Assembly (NCBI GenBank): GCA_963764685.1
Contig: CAVXTT010000021.1
Coordinates: 124,001 to 188,000 of the forward strand
Direction: 5' to 3'
Length of the DNA: 64,000 nucleotides
Origin: CAVXTT01 sp963764685
Lineage (GTDB): Bacteria; Bacteroidota; Ignavibacteria; Ignavibacteriales; Ignavibacteriaceae
Part shown: positions 18,737 to 29,630 of the stretch, one piece after another
How positions within the stretch are numbered: position 1 is the first letter of the stretch
Layout of the letters: each line of letters begins with the position of its first letter
Program-made: the position numbers and the translations under genes
The notes under the pieces: model-generated
Databases searched by the model: none
Seen by the model: the letters and a program-made list of their open reading frames with translations, nothing else
What the model was told of the DNA's origin: nothing

Positions 18737-20849
18737 ACTCACTGCTGTGAACTGATAAATAATTTTTATAGAAGGCAAGGTTGAGTCCTAAAATAAACCA
18801 CACGAGGGTTTGGATTTCGTGGTCACCGAAGTTTAATTCGGTCATTCCGGAAAACAAAAAAGCAAAGAAAGTGCCCAGTGCTCCAAGTGAATAAGAGGAC
18901 GCAAAGGGAACCGTCTTAAGATAATTATAAATTTTAAAATCGATGAGAATAATTTTTACGAACATATATATAATGGCAAGCAGACCGAAAAGTCCCAAGT
19001 GTTGCGAGTATATGCATAAAGTTGTTGTGGAGATGACCGTGGATCTCTTTTTCATAATACCCCTTGTACTTTTTATGGTAGTACCCGAGACCAATATCTC
19101 CGACACCGAACAATGGGTGATCCTTAAAAATCCTTATGCCTGTCTTCCATAAATTAATTCTTGTAAAGTTTGTTGGATGGTTCGGATCAATGAAGCTCAG
19201 TAATCTGTTGCGTTCACTATATGTTGTATAGATCCTGCCATCCGCATAAAAGAAGTTACCTGCGGGATCACTAAGATCCCATTTCCTCAATAACCTGATG
19301 CTGTCCGATGGGAATTCAAATTCCATTAATGTTCCTCGCGTATTAAGGCTGAATAATCTTTCCCCGTAGAATTTCCATATCAAAAATGACCTGGCTTCAT
19401 AAGAGTAATCGATTATACCTACTCTCCCAGAGGCATCGGTATTGTAAAGTACTAAGCCTGAACTTTCTGAAGCTATTATCCTGCCCCTGTAATAAAATAA
19501 AGAGGAAAGCTGCCTTGCAGGTTTAAATTCTGATGTCATTGTTTCGGGTAATCCCGCATGTTAACCTGTAAAGTTTTAACGTACCTCCCGGATAATAAGT
19601 AATCAGGGATGATCTGTCTGCAAGGACATTGTTACTCACTATCGCCGGGAACCTTTCGATGTTTTTTAGATCTGCCGGATCTTTATAAATGGTCAGTCCG
19701 CTGTCTGAATCCATTACATATAAGTAATTATTTTCAATTACGTAGGAAGTTGTGAATCCGGGGGATGCGAACTCGCTGACAATACTTAAATTCCCATTAT
19801 CGTTTCTGAATAGAATAAACCTTGTATCCAGAAGGTAAGCCAGGTATATATTGTTATTCCACCGGGCGAGAGATCTGACAGGTGAAGGGGTTTCCAGTCT
19901 TGCAAGCTGAACTGAATCTCTGTATAAAAGAACCCCGTTATTATAATCTGCAACATAATAGTAATCTTCACCAGCCAAGAATATCCGAGGCTCGTCCGCT
20001 GGTTTCTATCTGAAATTCCCTTACCGGATTGTCCTTCAGATCATATATAGTAAAGCTGCTCATATCCCTGCTGACCATTAAATATATAAGTAGTGCGGCA
20101 GCTGCAGGGATAAGTATCTTCCATTGTTTTTTTATGATAAGGATAATTAATAATCCGAATGCCGTGCCCAGCCAGCCGGTTCTTTTATATGTGGCAAACA
20201 AGGCAGCTGATGAGATGAGAAGACCGATCAGTATAAGGAACCTGTTTCTCCAGTTGGTCTTTTCGTTTATTAAAAAAGCAAAAAGGAAGACAACGGTAAA
20301 GCTCATTATCTCGCTGGAAGTGATCGGATACTGAAAAACGGAGGGACCGGATTCGAGCTGACCGAATAAATTATTCTGGAAATACGAATAGGAATGATAA
20401 AGATATATAAGGCACGTTATAAGTGAGGCGATTATATAAAACTTAAAGTAAATCTTTGTCCTTGAAACATAAAATGAAGACCCGAGGGTAACATAAACAA
20501 TACCAAGCAGCAGCGACCGTTTAAAGACATTAATAAATGAAGCAGATTGGAAATCAGAAAGGAGGGCTGAAATTATTTCAGCGATAATAAACCATATAAA
20601 AGCGGTTTCCATTCCGGTTCTGCTGAATGGATTTTCTTTAGTGGTATAAAATCTTACCAGCAGCAGAATAAGGCAGGTATAATAACCGATCTGGTTTACA
20701 AAAATGGAATTGGAGAGACTTAGGATAAAAACAATAAAGAAGAAAAAGATTGTTTTATCGAGGATGCTGGTGCCTGCTCCGGTTCTCTGGTTCATAATAC
20801 TCTTATTTGGAATAGTTACAAATTTAGAATTAAATCGGTCTTCAAACAA
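18717..20849 (-). CDS. O-antigen ligase-family polymerase with an inserted beta-propeller (frameshifted)
   Basis: This gene is read in four segments with frame changes near 19970, 19530 and 19040. The N-terminal half has about ten membrane helices and the family motif ATYKRTGWLGTAFG, ending FQIETSGRASDILGW. The Wzy_C end, RINLWKTGIRIFKDHPLFGVG then HLHNNFMHILATLG, follows some 300 codons later. Between them lies a soluble beta-propeller with LVIVD-like blades (YVADYNNGVLLYRDS, YVMDSDSGLTIYKD, ASESSGLVLYNTD). In ordinary family members the two halves are separated by a short periplasmic loop, so the propeller appears to be inserted there. Enzymes of this family transfer or polymerise O-antigen on lipid-linked carriers. 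The gene overlaps the next one (18717-18736) and diverges from an MsbA-type exporter. Confidence 0.75.
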
Positions 20850-20940
20850 AACACTTACCTTTTATTTGGCAGCCTGATTTGCTATTTTTTACCATTAAAT
20901 TAAAAGATAGAGCTCTGGTTCCCCTTAAAATAAGGCCAAA

Positions 20941-22763
20941 ATGAAGACCTTCTGGCGATTTTTCCGTTACCTGAAACCATACTTAAGATCTCTTGCTGCG
21001 GCTAATGCCTTTATGCTGCTGTTCGTATTTACCAATCTGCTCTCAATTGGATTGATAATGCCGTTTATAGATCTTTTGTTTAATACGCAGCCGCGCAACT
21101 TTACGCCGGGTGCAGAGGTCAGTATTCTGAATATTAAGGAATTCATCTCTTACAAATTAGGGGAGCTGACAGTAAGGTATTCAAAACAGGAGCTTGTCGC
21201 ATACCTGTCGATACTGATGATCCTTGTCTTTGCATTTAAGAATCTTTTTTCTTATCTGCAGACTTATTTTATGTCCACTGTTGAACAGGGAATGATAAGG
21301 GATATCCGGCTTCAGCTTTATACACATTTCCATAAGCTGTCAATTGGGTTTTTCACTGAAGAGAAAAAAGGGATCCTGATCTCGAGGATTATAAATGATG
21401 TTCAGATCATTAAGGATTCGATGATCGCAGTAATTAACAGCATATTCCGGGATCCAGTGCAGATAGTTGCCTTCTCAATTGTCCTGTTTGTTTTTAACTG
21501 GAAGCTTACTCTTTTGATATTTGTTCTTCTTCCTTTGACCGGATTTATACTTTCAAGGATAGGCAATTCTTTAAAAAGAAGAAGTATAAGGTCCCAGGAA
21601 CGAATTGCAAATGTTACCTCAATACTGGATGAAACTTTCGGCGCAATGAGAATTGTCAAAGCATTCAATATGGAGAATTATGAGATTAACAGGTTCAGGG
21701 AGGAGGATAAAAGTTATTATGCCCTTCAGACCAGTCTTGTAAGAAGAAGAGCACTTGCAAGTCCTATTACCGAAATTATAGGCGTAATCAGTGTAACTAT
21801 AATCTTATACTTCATCGGGACCGAGATCGTAAGCGGGAAGAGTGATATGACTCCCGGTGCATTTTTTGTGTATATCGGTATATTTTTTCAGATGATGCCA
21901 TCTCTCAAGTTATTCGGACAGGTATTCAACAGCGTGCAGGAAGGGATTGCTGCATCCGAGAGAGTATTCAGCATACTTGATACAAAGCCGCAGATCTTCG
22001 ACAGTGCTGATGCAATAGAGATAAAAGGATTCAAGGATAAAATAACTCTTTGAGAATGTTACATTCAGATATGCAAAGGGAGATACCATCTTGAATGGTA
22101 TCTGCGTTGAAATCAATAAAGGTGAGATTATTGCAATTGTGGGGCCCAGCGGTGCCGGGAAATCTACCCTTGTTGACCTTATTCCCCGGTTCTATGATGT
22201 TACTGATGGGAAGATACTTTTGGACGGCAGCGATCTGAGGAATATAAAGATAGACTCCCTTCGCAATTTAATGGGAATAGTGGCACAGGAAACTATTCTC
22301 TTTAATGACACTGTGAAAAATAATATTGCTTACGGCTCAAAGGAAAATACGGACGAACAGATTATTCAGGCGGCAAAAACTGCAAACGCGCATAATTTTA
22401 TAATGGAATTATACGGATGGATATAATACTGTCATCGGTGACCGTGGAGTAAAATTATCTGGCGGGGAAAGGCAGAGGATATCTATTGCCAGGGCTATCT
22501 TAAAGAATCCCCCGATACTCATTCTTGATGAGGCAACTTCTTCCCTGGATACAGAGTCTGAGGTTCTTGTTCAGCAGGCAATCGAAAGACTTATGTCGGG
22601 AAGAACATCTATAGTTATTGCCCATCGCTTGTCAACAGTTCAGAATGCCGACAAAATTATTGTGCTTAACGAGGGAAGAATTGTTGAGCAAGGGAACCAC
22701 ACTACCCTGCTCACCCAAAGCGGCTTATATAAAAAATTATACAATATGCAGTTTAAGCTCTGA
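20941..22763 (+). CDS. MsbA-type ABC exporter, membrane-ATPase fusion (two frameshifts)
   Basis: This is a half-transporter fusion. Six membrane helices in residues 1-330 are followed by an ATPase with Walker A GPSGAGKST, the Q-loop VAQETILFND, the signature LSGGERQRISIARA, Walker B ILILDEATSSLD and the H-loop IVIAHRLST. It resembles MsbA lipid A or lipid-linked glycan flippases, fitting the neighbouring O-antigen ligase and glycosyltransferase. The frame breaks twice. Dropping the C at 22048 gives DKITFENVTFRYAKGD. Dropping one base near 22412 gives MEL-x-DGYNTVIGDRG. The corrected protein is about 607 residues, the usual size. The stop TGA shares its A with the ATG of the next gene (22763). 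Confidence 0.92.
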
Positions 22764-23600
22764 TGAGAGTATCGGGTTTTTCATTAGTACGTAACGGTAT
22801 AAAATATTTCTATCCTTTTGTAGAAGCAATCAGATCGATACTTCCCCTTTGCGATGAATTCATTATAAATGTCGGCGACTCCGAAGATAATACTCTTGGT
22901 GCAGTAGAAGCTATCGGCAGCAGTAAAATTAGGATCATCAGAAGCGTGTGGGATATGTCTCTCCGTAAAGACGGAAAAGTGCTTTCGGTAGAAACGAATA
23001 AGGCCTTAAAGGAATGCAGCGGTGACTGGTGCTTTTATATTCAGGGAGATGAGGTGCTGCACGAAAAGTATATACCCGCCGTTAAAGCTCTCAATGGAAA
23101 ATTATCTGAAAGATAAAGCTGTTGATGGACTTCGTTTCAAGTACAGACATTTCTACGGCAGCTATGATTACTACCAGGATAACTACCGGAACTGGTATAT
23201 CCGGGAAGTGAGGATAATTAAAAATAACAGGAAAATTGTCTCCTGGGGGGATGCAATGAATTTCAGACACGAGGATACCTCCCCTGTAAAATATAAAGAT
23301 ATTGAAGCAGAGATATTTCATTACGGCTGGGTCAAACCACCTGATACAATGCTCTCAAAAAGAATAGATTTCCATAAACTGTATCATACTGATGATGAAG
23401 TTGAAAGATTTGCAGGCTCTGCTACGCATTACGATGATCTGGGAAATTTGAAAAGATTTGAGGAAACGCATCCGGCAGTTATGCAGGATAGAATTAGTAT
23501 GGCTAATTGGGATTTCGATGCAGGTCTTGAAAAACAGAAGCCGGATTGGTTAAGAAGAATTCTGATCTTTCTTCAGCCATTATTAAAGAGAATAAAATAA
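22763..23600 (+). CDS. Family 2-like glycosyltransferase (one frameshift)
   Basis: This protein of about 278 residues opens with MRVSGFSLVRNGIKYFYPF, then LPLCDEFIINVGDSEDNT and the acceptor-side aspartates in CFYIQGDEVLHEKY, which fits the GT-A fold with a D-x-D-like site in GDEV. One extra G at 23096-23097 splits the reading frame; without it the sequence reads ALNENYLKDKAVDGLRFKYR and continues without a stop. The C-terminus (IFHYGWVKPPDTMLSKR, WLRRILIFLQPLLKRIK) has a short amphipathic end typical of membrane-associated enzymes. It is translationally coupled to the ABC exporter and probably acts in surface polysaccharide assembly. The sugar is unknown. Confidence 0.8.
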
Positions 23601-23608
23601 AACGCTCT

Positions 23609-24622
23609 TCAATCAAGAAGAGTTCTTAAGCTGCAGCCCCCTTTCATACCAATGGTATCTATACCTTCACCTTTATTAAGATCATAAATAACGATTGAAG
23701 ATTTGTTCTTTCTTCCTTTGTCGAATACCAGCAGGTTATTTTTTATAAAAAAAGTACCTGGTGTATTTCCCTTCCATTCCTGAACAACTTTCTTATCCTT
23801 AACTGAGTACACCAGAATATCAGATTCTCTGCCATCCTCCCGCTCGATTAACTCAAAGACGGCATACATCAGATCAGGAGACCATTCAATCCTGTTATAG
23901 TTTTTTTGTCCCTGGAGTGACAAAAACCTGTTTCTGAAATGCGGGGTAGATAAAAAATAACGAATCAGTATTACCCGTTTTAACTTTTAGTGACATATTC
24001 ATTTCCCGGAGACATTAGCTCAGGTTCTTCTTTTTCAGGTCTGGGATATCCCTGGCTGAGAAGATCATATGTCCTTTCCTGTTCTTCGAACAGTTTACCG
24101 TATGTATTATATATCTGAATAACCTGTTTTATTTGAGAGGGATTATTCTCGTTCATCCTGTTAATAAATATTCTGAATGCGCTGTTAGTTTCCCATCTGG
24201 CAAATATCTGGATGGCATCTTCTAAATTTTGAACAAAAGTTATAATTGAATCGTTATTTATAACATACAGCTTAATTCCCTTTATAAAAGGAATTGAACT
24301 CTTTACACCTGTCTGTGCCGCAGTCACAAAAAATCCTGAACTCCTGTCCTGGGAGTAGGAAATTTCAATAATCTTCTCTTTCCCGGGTTTCCAAATCTCT
24401 TTAACATATTTATCGACTGGAGAGTAAAGATATAAATAAGGGATGGTTGCCTGCTGTTCCGGCAAATATGAAAGGATTGAAAGCTTCTGCTATATATTCT
24501 TTAGGGGTTATCACCTCCTCGACTTTTTCTTTTTCCCGGCAGCCATAATACGACTGCAAGAATATTCACCAGAATAATAAAACAAGGAATTTCATAACGC
24601 GTTTAATGATTATTTGTTTCAT
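23609..24622 (-). CDS. Putative exported TolB-like propeller protein (frameshifted)
   Basis: I do not recognise a specific family. The ATG at 24622 begins a short hydrophobic N-terminus (MKFLVLLF) with a Cys further on (YYGCREKEKVEE), which could be a lipoprotein signal after repair of an in-frame TGA. The body continues in two frames: IPYLYLYSPVDKYVKEIWKPGKEK to EEPELMSPGNEYVTK, then RIEWSPDLMYAVFELIE to DLNKGEGIDTIG. The WSPD and SIVIYDLN blocks look like TolB-type propeller blades. Frame changes fall near 23960 and 24480. The gene starts 1 base after xerD ends, so it is likely in the same operon as pgpH and xerD. Confidence 0.4.
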
Positions 24623-25517
24623 TCAGCCCCTCGGGTGAAATTGTCTGTGTTCCTGTTTAATAAATTCCCTGTCGACATGGGTATATATTTGTGTAGTTGA
24701 AATATCAGCGTGTCCCAGCATTTCCTGAACTGCCCTGAGATCAGCACCCCCTTCAATCAAGATGAGTTGCAAATGAATGTCTGAAAGTATGCGGATGTAC
24801 TTCTTTCTCAATGCCTGCTTCTGCAGCATAACGTGAAACGATCTTCCAGGCACCCATTCTTGAGATCCTGGTTCCTCTTTTATTAAGAAAAAGGTAATTT
24901 CCGCTTTTTAATTTTTTCTCCAGTACCGGTCTTCCTTTTAAGCAGGTATTTGTTAATCCATTTCAGTGCAGATGAGCCAATTGGTACAACTCTTTCCTTT
25001 GATCCTTTTCCTATGACCCTGATTATCTCTTCTTTAAAAAATATATCCGATACCTTAAGGTTCAGCAGCTCACTTATTCTGGTACCGCAGGCATACATTG
25101 TTTCAAGCATTGCTTTATCCCTTAACCCAAGCGGATTATCTAGCAGCAGGCATTTCAAGAATTGATTCAATTTCCTGGAAGGTTAATACAGAAGGAAGGT
25201 TCTTTTTTAACTTTGGAGATGAAAGTTTATCAACAGGATTTTTAGTAAGGTAATTATTGCTGATCAGGTATTTGTAGAATCCCTTAATGCTGGAGAAATA
25301 TCTGGCTGAAGAGGATTCTGTACAATCCCATATCGTTAAGCATCTTAAAAAAGCGGTTAATGTGTATGTGCGTAACTTCCGAAAGATCACTGATATTGCG
25401 CTGCTCCATAAAATTGATAAAGGAGTTAAGATCATTCCTGTAAGAAGCAACTGAGTTTTTAGCCAGGTTCTTTTCCAGGTCCAGCACTGTAAGATATTCC
25501 TTAAGAAAAGATCTCAT
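24623..25517 (-). CDS. xerD: Tyrosine recombinase XerD-like (several frameshifts)
   Basis: XerC/XerD recombinases resolve chromosome dimers at dif during cell division. Four frame segments join into one protein of about 298 residues. The core-binding domain is SVASYRNDLNSFINFME and FYKYLISNNYLTKNPVDKL. The catalytic domain has TRISELL (Arg), GKGSKERVVPIG (Lys), VHPHTFRHSFATHL (HxxR), MLGHADISTTQ (His) and IYTHV (the Tyr nucleophile), so all active-site residues are present. One shift is repaired by dropping C24758 on the plus strand, giving THL-IEGGADLRAVQ. The other shifts are near 24870, 25150 and 25330. The protein lies in an operon after the HD phosphodiesterase gene. I cannot exclude XerC. 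Confidence 0.88.
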
Positions 25518-25562
25518 TTATTTTCTTTTTTGTTAGGTACTCCCTGTTCCATTTCCTCCTGC

Positions 25563-27723
25563 TTAGGATATCGGATTCTCTTGTGATGCTGCCCGACCAG
25601 AATGGTCGAGAAAAGATTCTTTAATTTTATTTATGTCCTTAAATGTAAGAGGAGATTCATCCAGCTGACCAGTATCTATCCTGTCGCTGATAATTTTATC
25701 AATTACATTTTCTACCTTAGCCTGGTCGGGATTATCGATTGATCTGACAGCAGATTCACATCCATCGGCAAGCATTACTATTGCTGTCTCTTTAGTATTG
25801 GGCTTTGGTCCGGGATACTTATAATCATCTAATATTAACTTTATCCTCACCGTACAGCTGCTTTTGCTTTTTCATAAAAGAATGACATCACCGTTGTACC
25901 GTGATGCATTGGTATAAAATCAATAACTTCCTGCGGAAGATAATTTTCCCGTGCAAGTTCTATTCCTTCATTTACGTGCTTTACAATAAGCGCAACACTT
26001 TGTTCAGGTGTTAAATCTTCGTGTACGTTTTTTGAGTTGAGCTGATTCTCAACAAAATTCTGAGGTGTAATAGTTTTACCAATATCGTGATAATAAGCTC
26101 CTATTCTTGCTAACAGAGGATTTGCACCTATTTTTTCTGCAGCTGATTCAGCAAGAGTACCCATTGTCATTGAATGGTTAAAAGTACCCGGGTGCTTTTC
26201 TGGCAAGGTCTTTCAAGCAAAGGACGGTCAAAATTGGATAATTCAAGGAGCGTAAGATCAGTTGTAATCCTGAACAGCCGTTCAAAGAAGATTAGTAAAC
26301 CATAAGTAAGTACAGGACTGATAAGTGAATTGGTTCCTGCAAATGCAAATTCCATGAAGAAAGTATCGGGAGATGCAAACCTTTCAAGCCCGAAAGCGAG
26401 TATACTAATGAGATACCCCAGCAGAATGAAAAGAAAAGACCTGAATATCTGGGCACGGTTTTTAATATCTCTCACGGTATAAACTGCAAGGGCACCTGCA
26501 AAGATATTTGTTACCGCAAAGGTGTAGTCGTTCCCTCTCAGTGCTCCAACGATCAAAGCGAATATAACTGTTGAATAAAAACCTACCCTTGAATCAAATA
26601 TTACAGTGATAATCATCGATGCAGCAGGAATAAAAATTAGATACTGCATAGGTGCACCGACATTTATTTTATTGATTAGAAAAGTAACAAAACAGATAAA
26701 GATTAGATTTGATAGAATCAGGATAATCAGAAAATTATTATGAAATATTTTTTTTCTGAAAAGATAAAGATATATAGTAAATAAAGAGATAAGGAAACTA
26801 ATATGAAGGACCTTGCCAATGAACTGAAGGAAGACGCCCTCACTGCCTATCTTGTCTCCTTTGGCAATTTTATATGAATCAATTTTTAGCTTAGTGTCTT
26901 TCGATATCCTGTCGTGCTTTCCGACAATCCTTTCATTCTCATTAACAATACCGGAGTACATTGTAACATTATCCTGAGCCTGTTTAATTTCCTCTTCAGT
27001 CAGTTCGGGACTATAAATAATATTTGCAGTAATAAAATGTGTGATATATTCATGCAGTGCTCCCTTTACTTCTTCATTAAAATTACCGGCAGAAATGAGA
27101 TCGGATGCTGTCTTTTTAGCTTCTTCAAGACTGAAATAATTTCCAAGGAATTCAATCTTATCGATGTTTAATGTTCTTACCGCAACACTATCCTCTTTTT
27201 CGATACCGGGCTGAGCAAGATAAATACCTCTTTGATATATTTCCTGAAGAATTGATTCGGATATTGTACTAAGCAGTTTGAATGAAATGTTCATTCTTCC
27301 GTAAAGATTCTTCTCCTGCCTGCGTATGTTCTTCAAAGTATTAAAAGCATCGGTGCTAAGAAAAGTAATATTCTGAATACCGTTCGTGCTTTTGAAGGAA
27401 GAATCTATAAGCAGCTGAATTTCAGTTGTAAAGGTTTTCAGAGAGTCAATCATTCCAGCCGAGATCTGATTGTTTCTGACAAAGACAGGGAATACACTTC
27501 TCTCTGCCGTATTCATTTCTTCCTTATATAAAGCAGGGTCTTTCAGTACAGGAAAGCTGAATGGGGCAATAAGGTCATCGTGTATCCAGATAGAACCTTC
27601 AGGGATCTCCGATTCAATAGATTCCCCTTTCGGAAACATAAATGCAATGAGCACTACGGTTACGATCCCGATCAGGGCTTTGATTCGTAAGCTGGTTTTC
27701 AGTTTTATTGAAGAGGCTTCCAT
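25563..27723 (-). CDS. PgpH-type 7TM-HD cyclic-di-AMP phosphodiesterase (four indels)
   Basis: The protein has an N-terminal extracytoplasmic 7TMR-HDED domain (residues about 30-300), seven membrane helices (about 300-490) and an HD domain with YYHDIGK, MHHGT and DYKYPGPKPNTKETAIVML. This architecture defines the PgpH family, which hydrolyses c-di-AMP. Two extra bases near 26193 and 26215 disrupt what should read RPLLKDLARKAPGTFNHSMTMG. Two more near 25850 disrupt AVREDKVNIDDYKYPGP. All four are single insertions, so the gene is probably intact in the organism. It starts 4 bases after the HAD gene stops and precedes xerD. I did not check every HD metal ligand. Confidence 0.88.
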
Positions 27724-27727
27724 AATC

Positions 27728-28573
27728 TTATTTTTTTGCCCTTAGAACTTTTTCCAGAAATTCGGCAACACCGTCCTGGTTGTTAGTTCTTTCTGTAATA
27801 TGATCAGCCTTTCTTTTTATTTCAGGGACCGCATTTGCTATCGCTACTTTATATGCTGGAGTCTCAAAAAGACTAATATCATTATACCAGTCGCCTATTA
27901 CGGCAGACTCTGAAGGTTTTAATTTATAATATTTCAGGAGGCGCATCAAGCCTTTTCCTTTTGATGTTCCATTACGCCTTATTTCCAGGTAGGAAATTCC
28001 ATCGTGACTTTGGGACCTGAAGAAAGATGTTGTTAACCCAAGGCGGTACGGGAACATCATTCTTTCCTCGATATATCTGATGGAAGGACTGTTATCACCC
28101 GCAAAGACTATCTCCAGTGTTTTGGAAGAGAACCTCTCATAGGAGTCTACCAGTTCATACTTTGCGCCGAATTTATCCATTATCTGAGGAATTATAGCAT
28201 TATTCTCAGTATAATAAATTGCGTCTGCGTGACAAAGTGCAATATTTATTAATAAAGCATCGGCATATTCCAAAGACTTAAGAACATATTTCGGTTTAAT
28301 AACCGACTCAAATATTACCTCACCTTTGGGATAGCTTTTTATCATACTTCCGTCAAGAGATATCAGAGGAGAGGTTATATTTAATTCTGCTGCAAAAACA
28401 GTCAAAGCTGAGTGGAGTCTGCCTGAAGCAAAAGTAAAAATCACTTCCTTATCTCTAAGCTCTTTTACTAATTTCTTTGTTTCTGCACCTATTTGCCCGG
28501 CGTCATCGAGCAATGTACCATCAAGATCAAGAACGATCAGCTTTATATTCTTAAATGATGAGATATCGTTCAT
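27728..28573 (-). CDS. Cof-type HAD-IIB phosphatase
   Basis: This 281-residue cytoplasmic hydrolase has HAD motif I LIVLDLDGTLLDD (nucleophile Asp), motif II FTFASGR, a motif III Lys region in the type IIB cap (about residues 90-190) and motif IV VIGDWYNDISLFE. Cof-type enzymes dephosphorylate sugar phosphates or other small phosphates, usually with broad substrate range; the exact substrate cannot be read from sequence. Its stop lies 4 bases before the start of the pgpH-like gene, so HAD, PgpH, XerD and the last gene look like one operon. Confidence 0.9.
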   Translation of the reverse strand: MNDISSFKNIKLIVLDLDGTLLDDAGQIGAETKKLVKELRDKEVIFTFASGRLHSALTVFAAELNITSPLISLDGSMIKSYPKGEVIFESVIKPKYVLKSLEYADALLINIALCHADAIYYTENNAIIPQIMDKFGAKYELVDSYERFSSKTLEIVFAGDNSPSIRYIEERMMFPYRLGLTTSFFRSQSHDGISYLEIRRNGTSKGKGLMRLLKYYKLKPSESAVIGDWYNDISLFETPAYKVAIANAVPEIKRKADHITERTNNQDGVAEFLEKVLRAKK

Positions 28574-28742
28574 TTCCTTAAAAAACCTTCTTGTTTTAGG
28601 ATACCGGAGAAATAATTACCGATATTATTTTAACAGTTGGTATAAAAATATCATAAATTCCATTTAAGAACTAAGAATGGTAATAAAATGAGCGCTTTTA
28701 CGCTTAAGAGCACAAAATATCTAATATCCTGGAGAGAGAAGG

Positions 28743-29090
28743 TTATTTTTTACTCAGGTCCTGCACTGCCTCTTCCACAGTGCTGCAGACCCTAAGGACT
28801 CTGTCAAGCTGAGTAATTTTTATTAACGAAAGCACTTTATCAGAAGGGGATGCAATAAGCATACTGCCGTGATTTGTATTGAGAATTCGGTTGGCAACTA
28901 GGATGGCGCTGAGTCCGGAACTGTCACAGGTTTCCACACCGCTAAGATCAATAATCAGTTTATTTACACCTTCAACCTTAAGCAGCAGGGTAAATTCTCC
29001 CTTCACCAATCCGGAGATGTTGGTATCCAGTCTTTTTTCATTTAGTCTGAAGACTGTTATGCCGTTAATTTTATTAACTTCATAATTCAT
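28743..29090 (-). CDS. STAS-domain anti-sigma factor antagonist
   Basis: This 115-residue protein consists of a single STAS domain with the SpoIIAA/RsbV signature LIIDLSGVETCDSSGLSAIL, where the DSSG serine is the usual phosphorylation site. Such proteins relieve an anti-sigma kinase in response to dephosphorylation. No matching anti-sigma kinase or phosphatase is in the window. It is the last gene of the operon running from the GlmU-like gene at 35126, 9 bases after the DUF6913-like gene. Confidence 0.85.
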   Translation of the reverse strand: MNYEVNKINGITVFRLNEKRLDTNISGLVKGEFTLLLKVEGVNKLIIDLSGVETCDSSGLSAILVANRILNTNHGSMLIASPSDKVLSLIKITQLDRVLRVCSTVEEAVQDLSKK

Positions 29091-29099
29091 TAGAAAGCC

Positions 29100-29630
29100 T
29101 TAAAACATCTGCAGACAATTTAAGAAATTTTTGTATGAAATCTCGGCACTTTCCTCTTTGTTCACTATCTGAATGTTATAAAATGAATCTGCATCCTCTT
29201 TAAGAAATCCAATCCTTATTGGAGCATTTACCAGATTAGCAGCATAACTATAAAAAAGATTAGGTTTCCTATTGAGGTCCACAACAGCATTTATTTCCAG
29301 TTCAGATAATTTCTCCATAAACTTTTTTGAAGGAAGTTTAAACTTATTCAGATCATCAATTCCGTGCTCAATAACCTGAGGGCGCAGTTTCAAAGGAAGC
29401 AGGCTTACCCTGTAGTCATAAGTAAGGATATGAATATGTTTCCTGTTCGCTTCAAGAAATCTGATTACCTCCACAGATTGATTAAAATCAGTTTCGTCTT
29501 CAGGCATAAGGATCAGGAAAGTAAATGATTTCTTAAAAAAATTACTGAAGGATTGAGTGAGTGCCTCTCTTCCTTTCAGGTTTTTTTTAATGAATAATTC
29601 ACTAAGTTTTTCTTTTATTTTTCCTATCAT
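29100..29630 (-). CDS. DUF6913-like, heptosyltransferase-related protein
   Basis: This 176-residue cytoplasmic protein contains the segment EINAVVDLNRKPNLFYSYAANLVNAPIRIGF. It resembles the second-domain core of ADP-heptose:LPS heptosyltransferases (lDLn..p.....aalsgAplriGf), a reduced version of which is catalogued as DUF6913 in Bacteroidota. The C-terminus (NKEESAEISYKNFLNCLQMF) matches no more. The Rossmann nucleotide-binding halves are too short for a full glycosyltransferase, so activity is doubtful. Its start overlaps the end of ligA by 4 bases. Confidence 0.5.
   Translation of the reverse strand: MIGKIKEKLSELFIKKNLKGREALTQSFSNFFKKSFTFLILMPEDETDFNQSVEVIRFLEANRKHIHILTYDYRVSLLPLKLRPQVIEHGIDDLNKFKLPSKKFMEKLSELEINAVVDLNRKPNLFYSYAANLVNAPIRIGFLKEDADSFYNIQIVNKEESAEISYKNFLNCLQMF

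Noticed and set aside
21402..21668. Minus-strand frame antisense to the ABC transporter
   Set aside because: It lies inside the confirmed exporter gene and is typical shadow coding.
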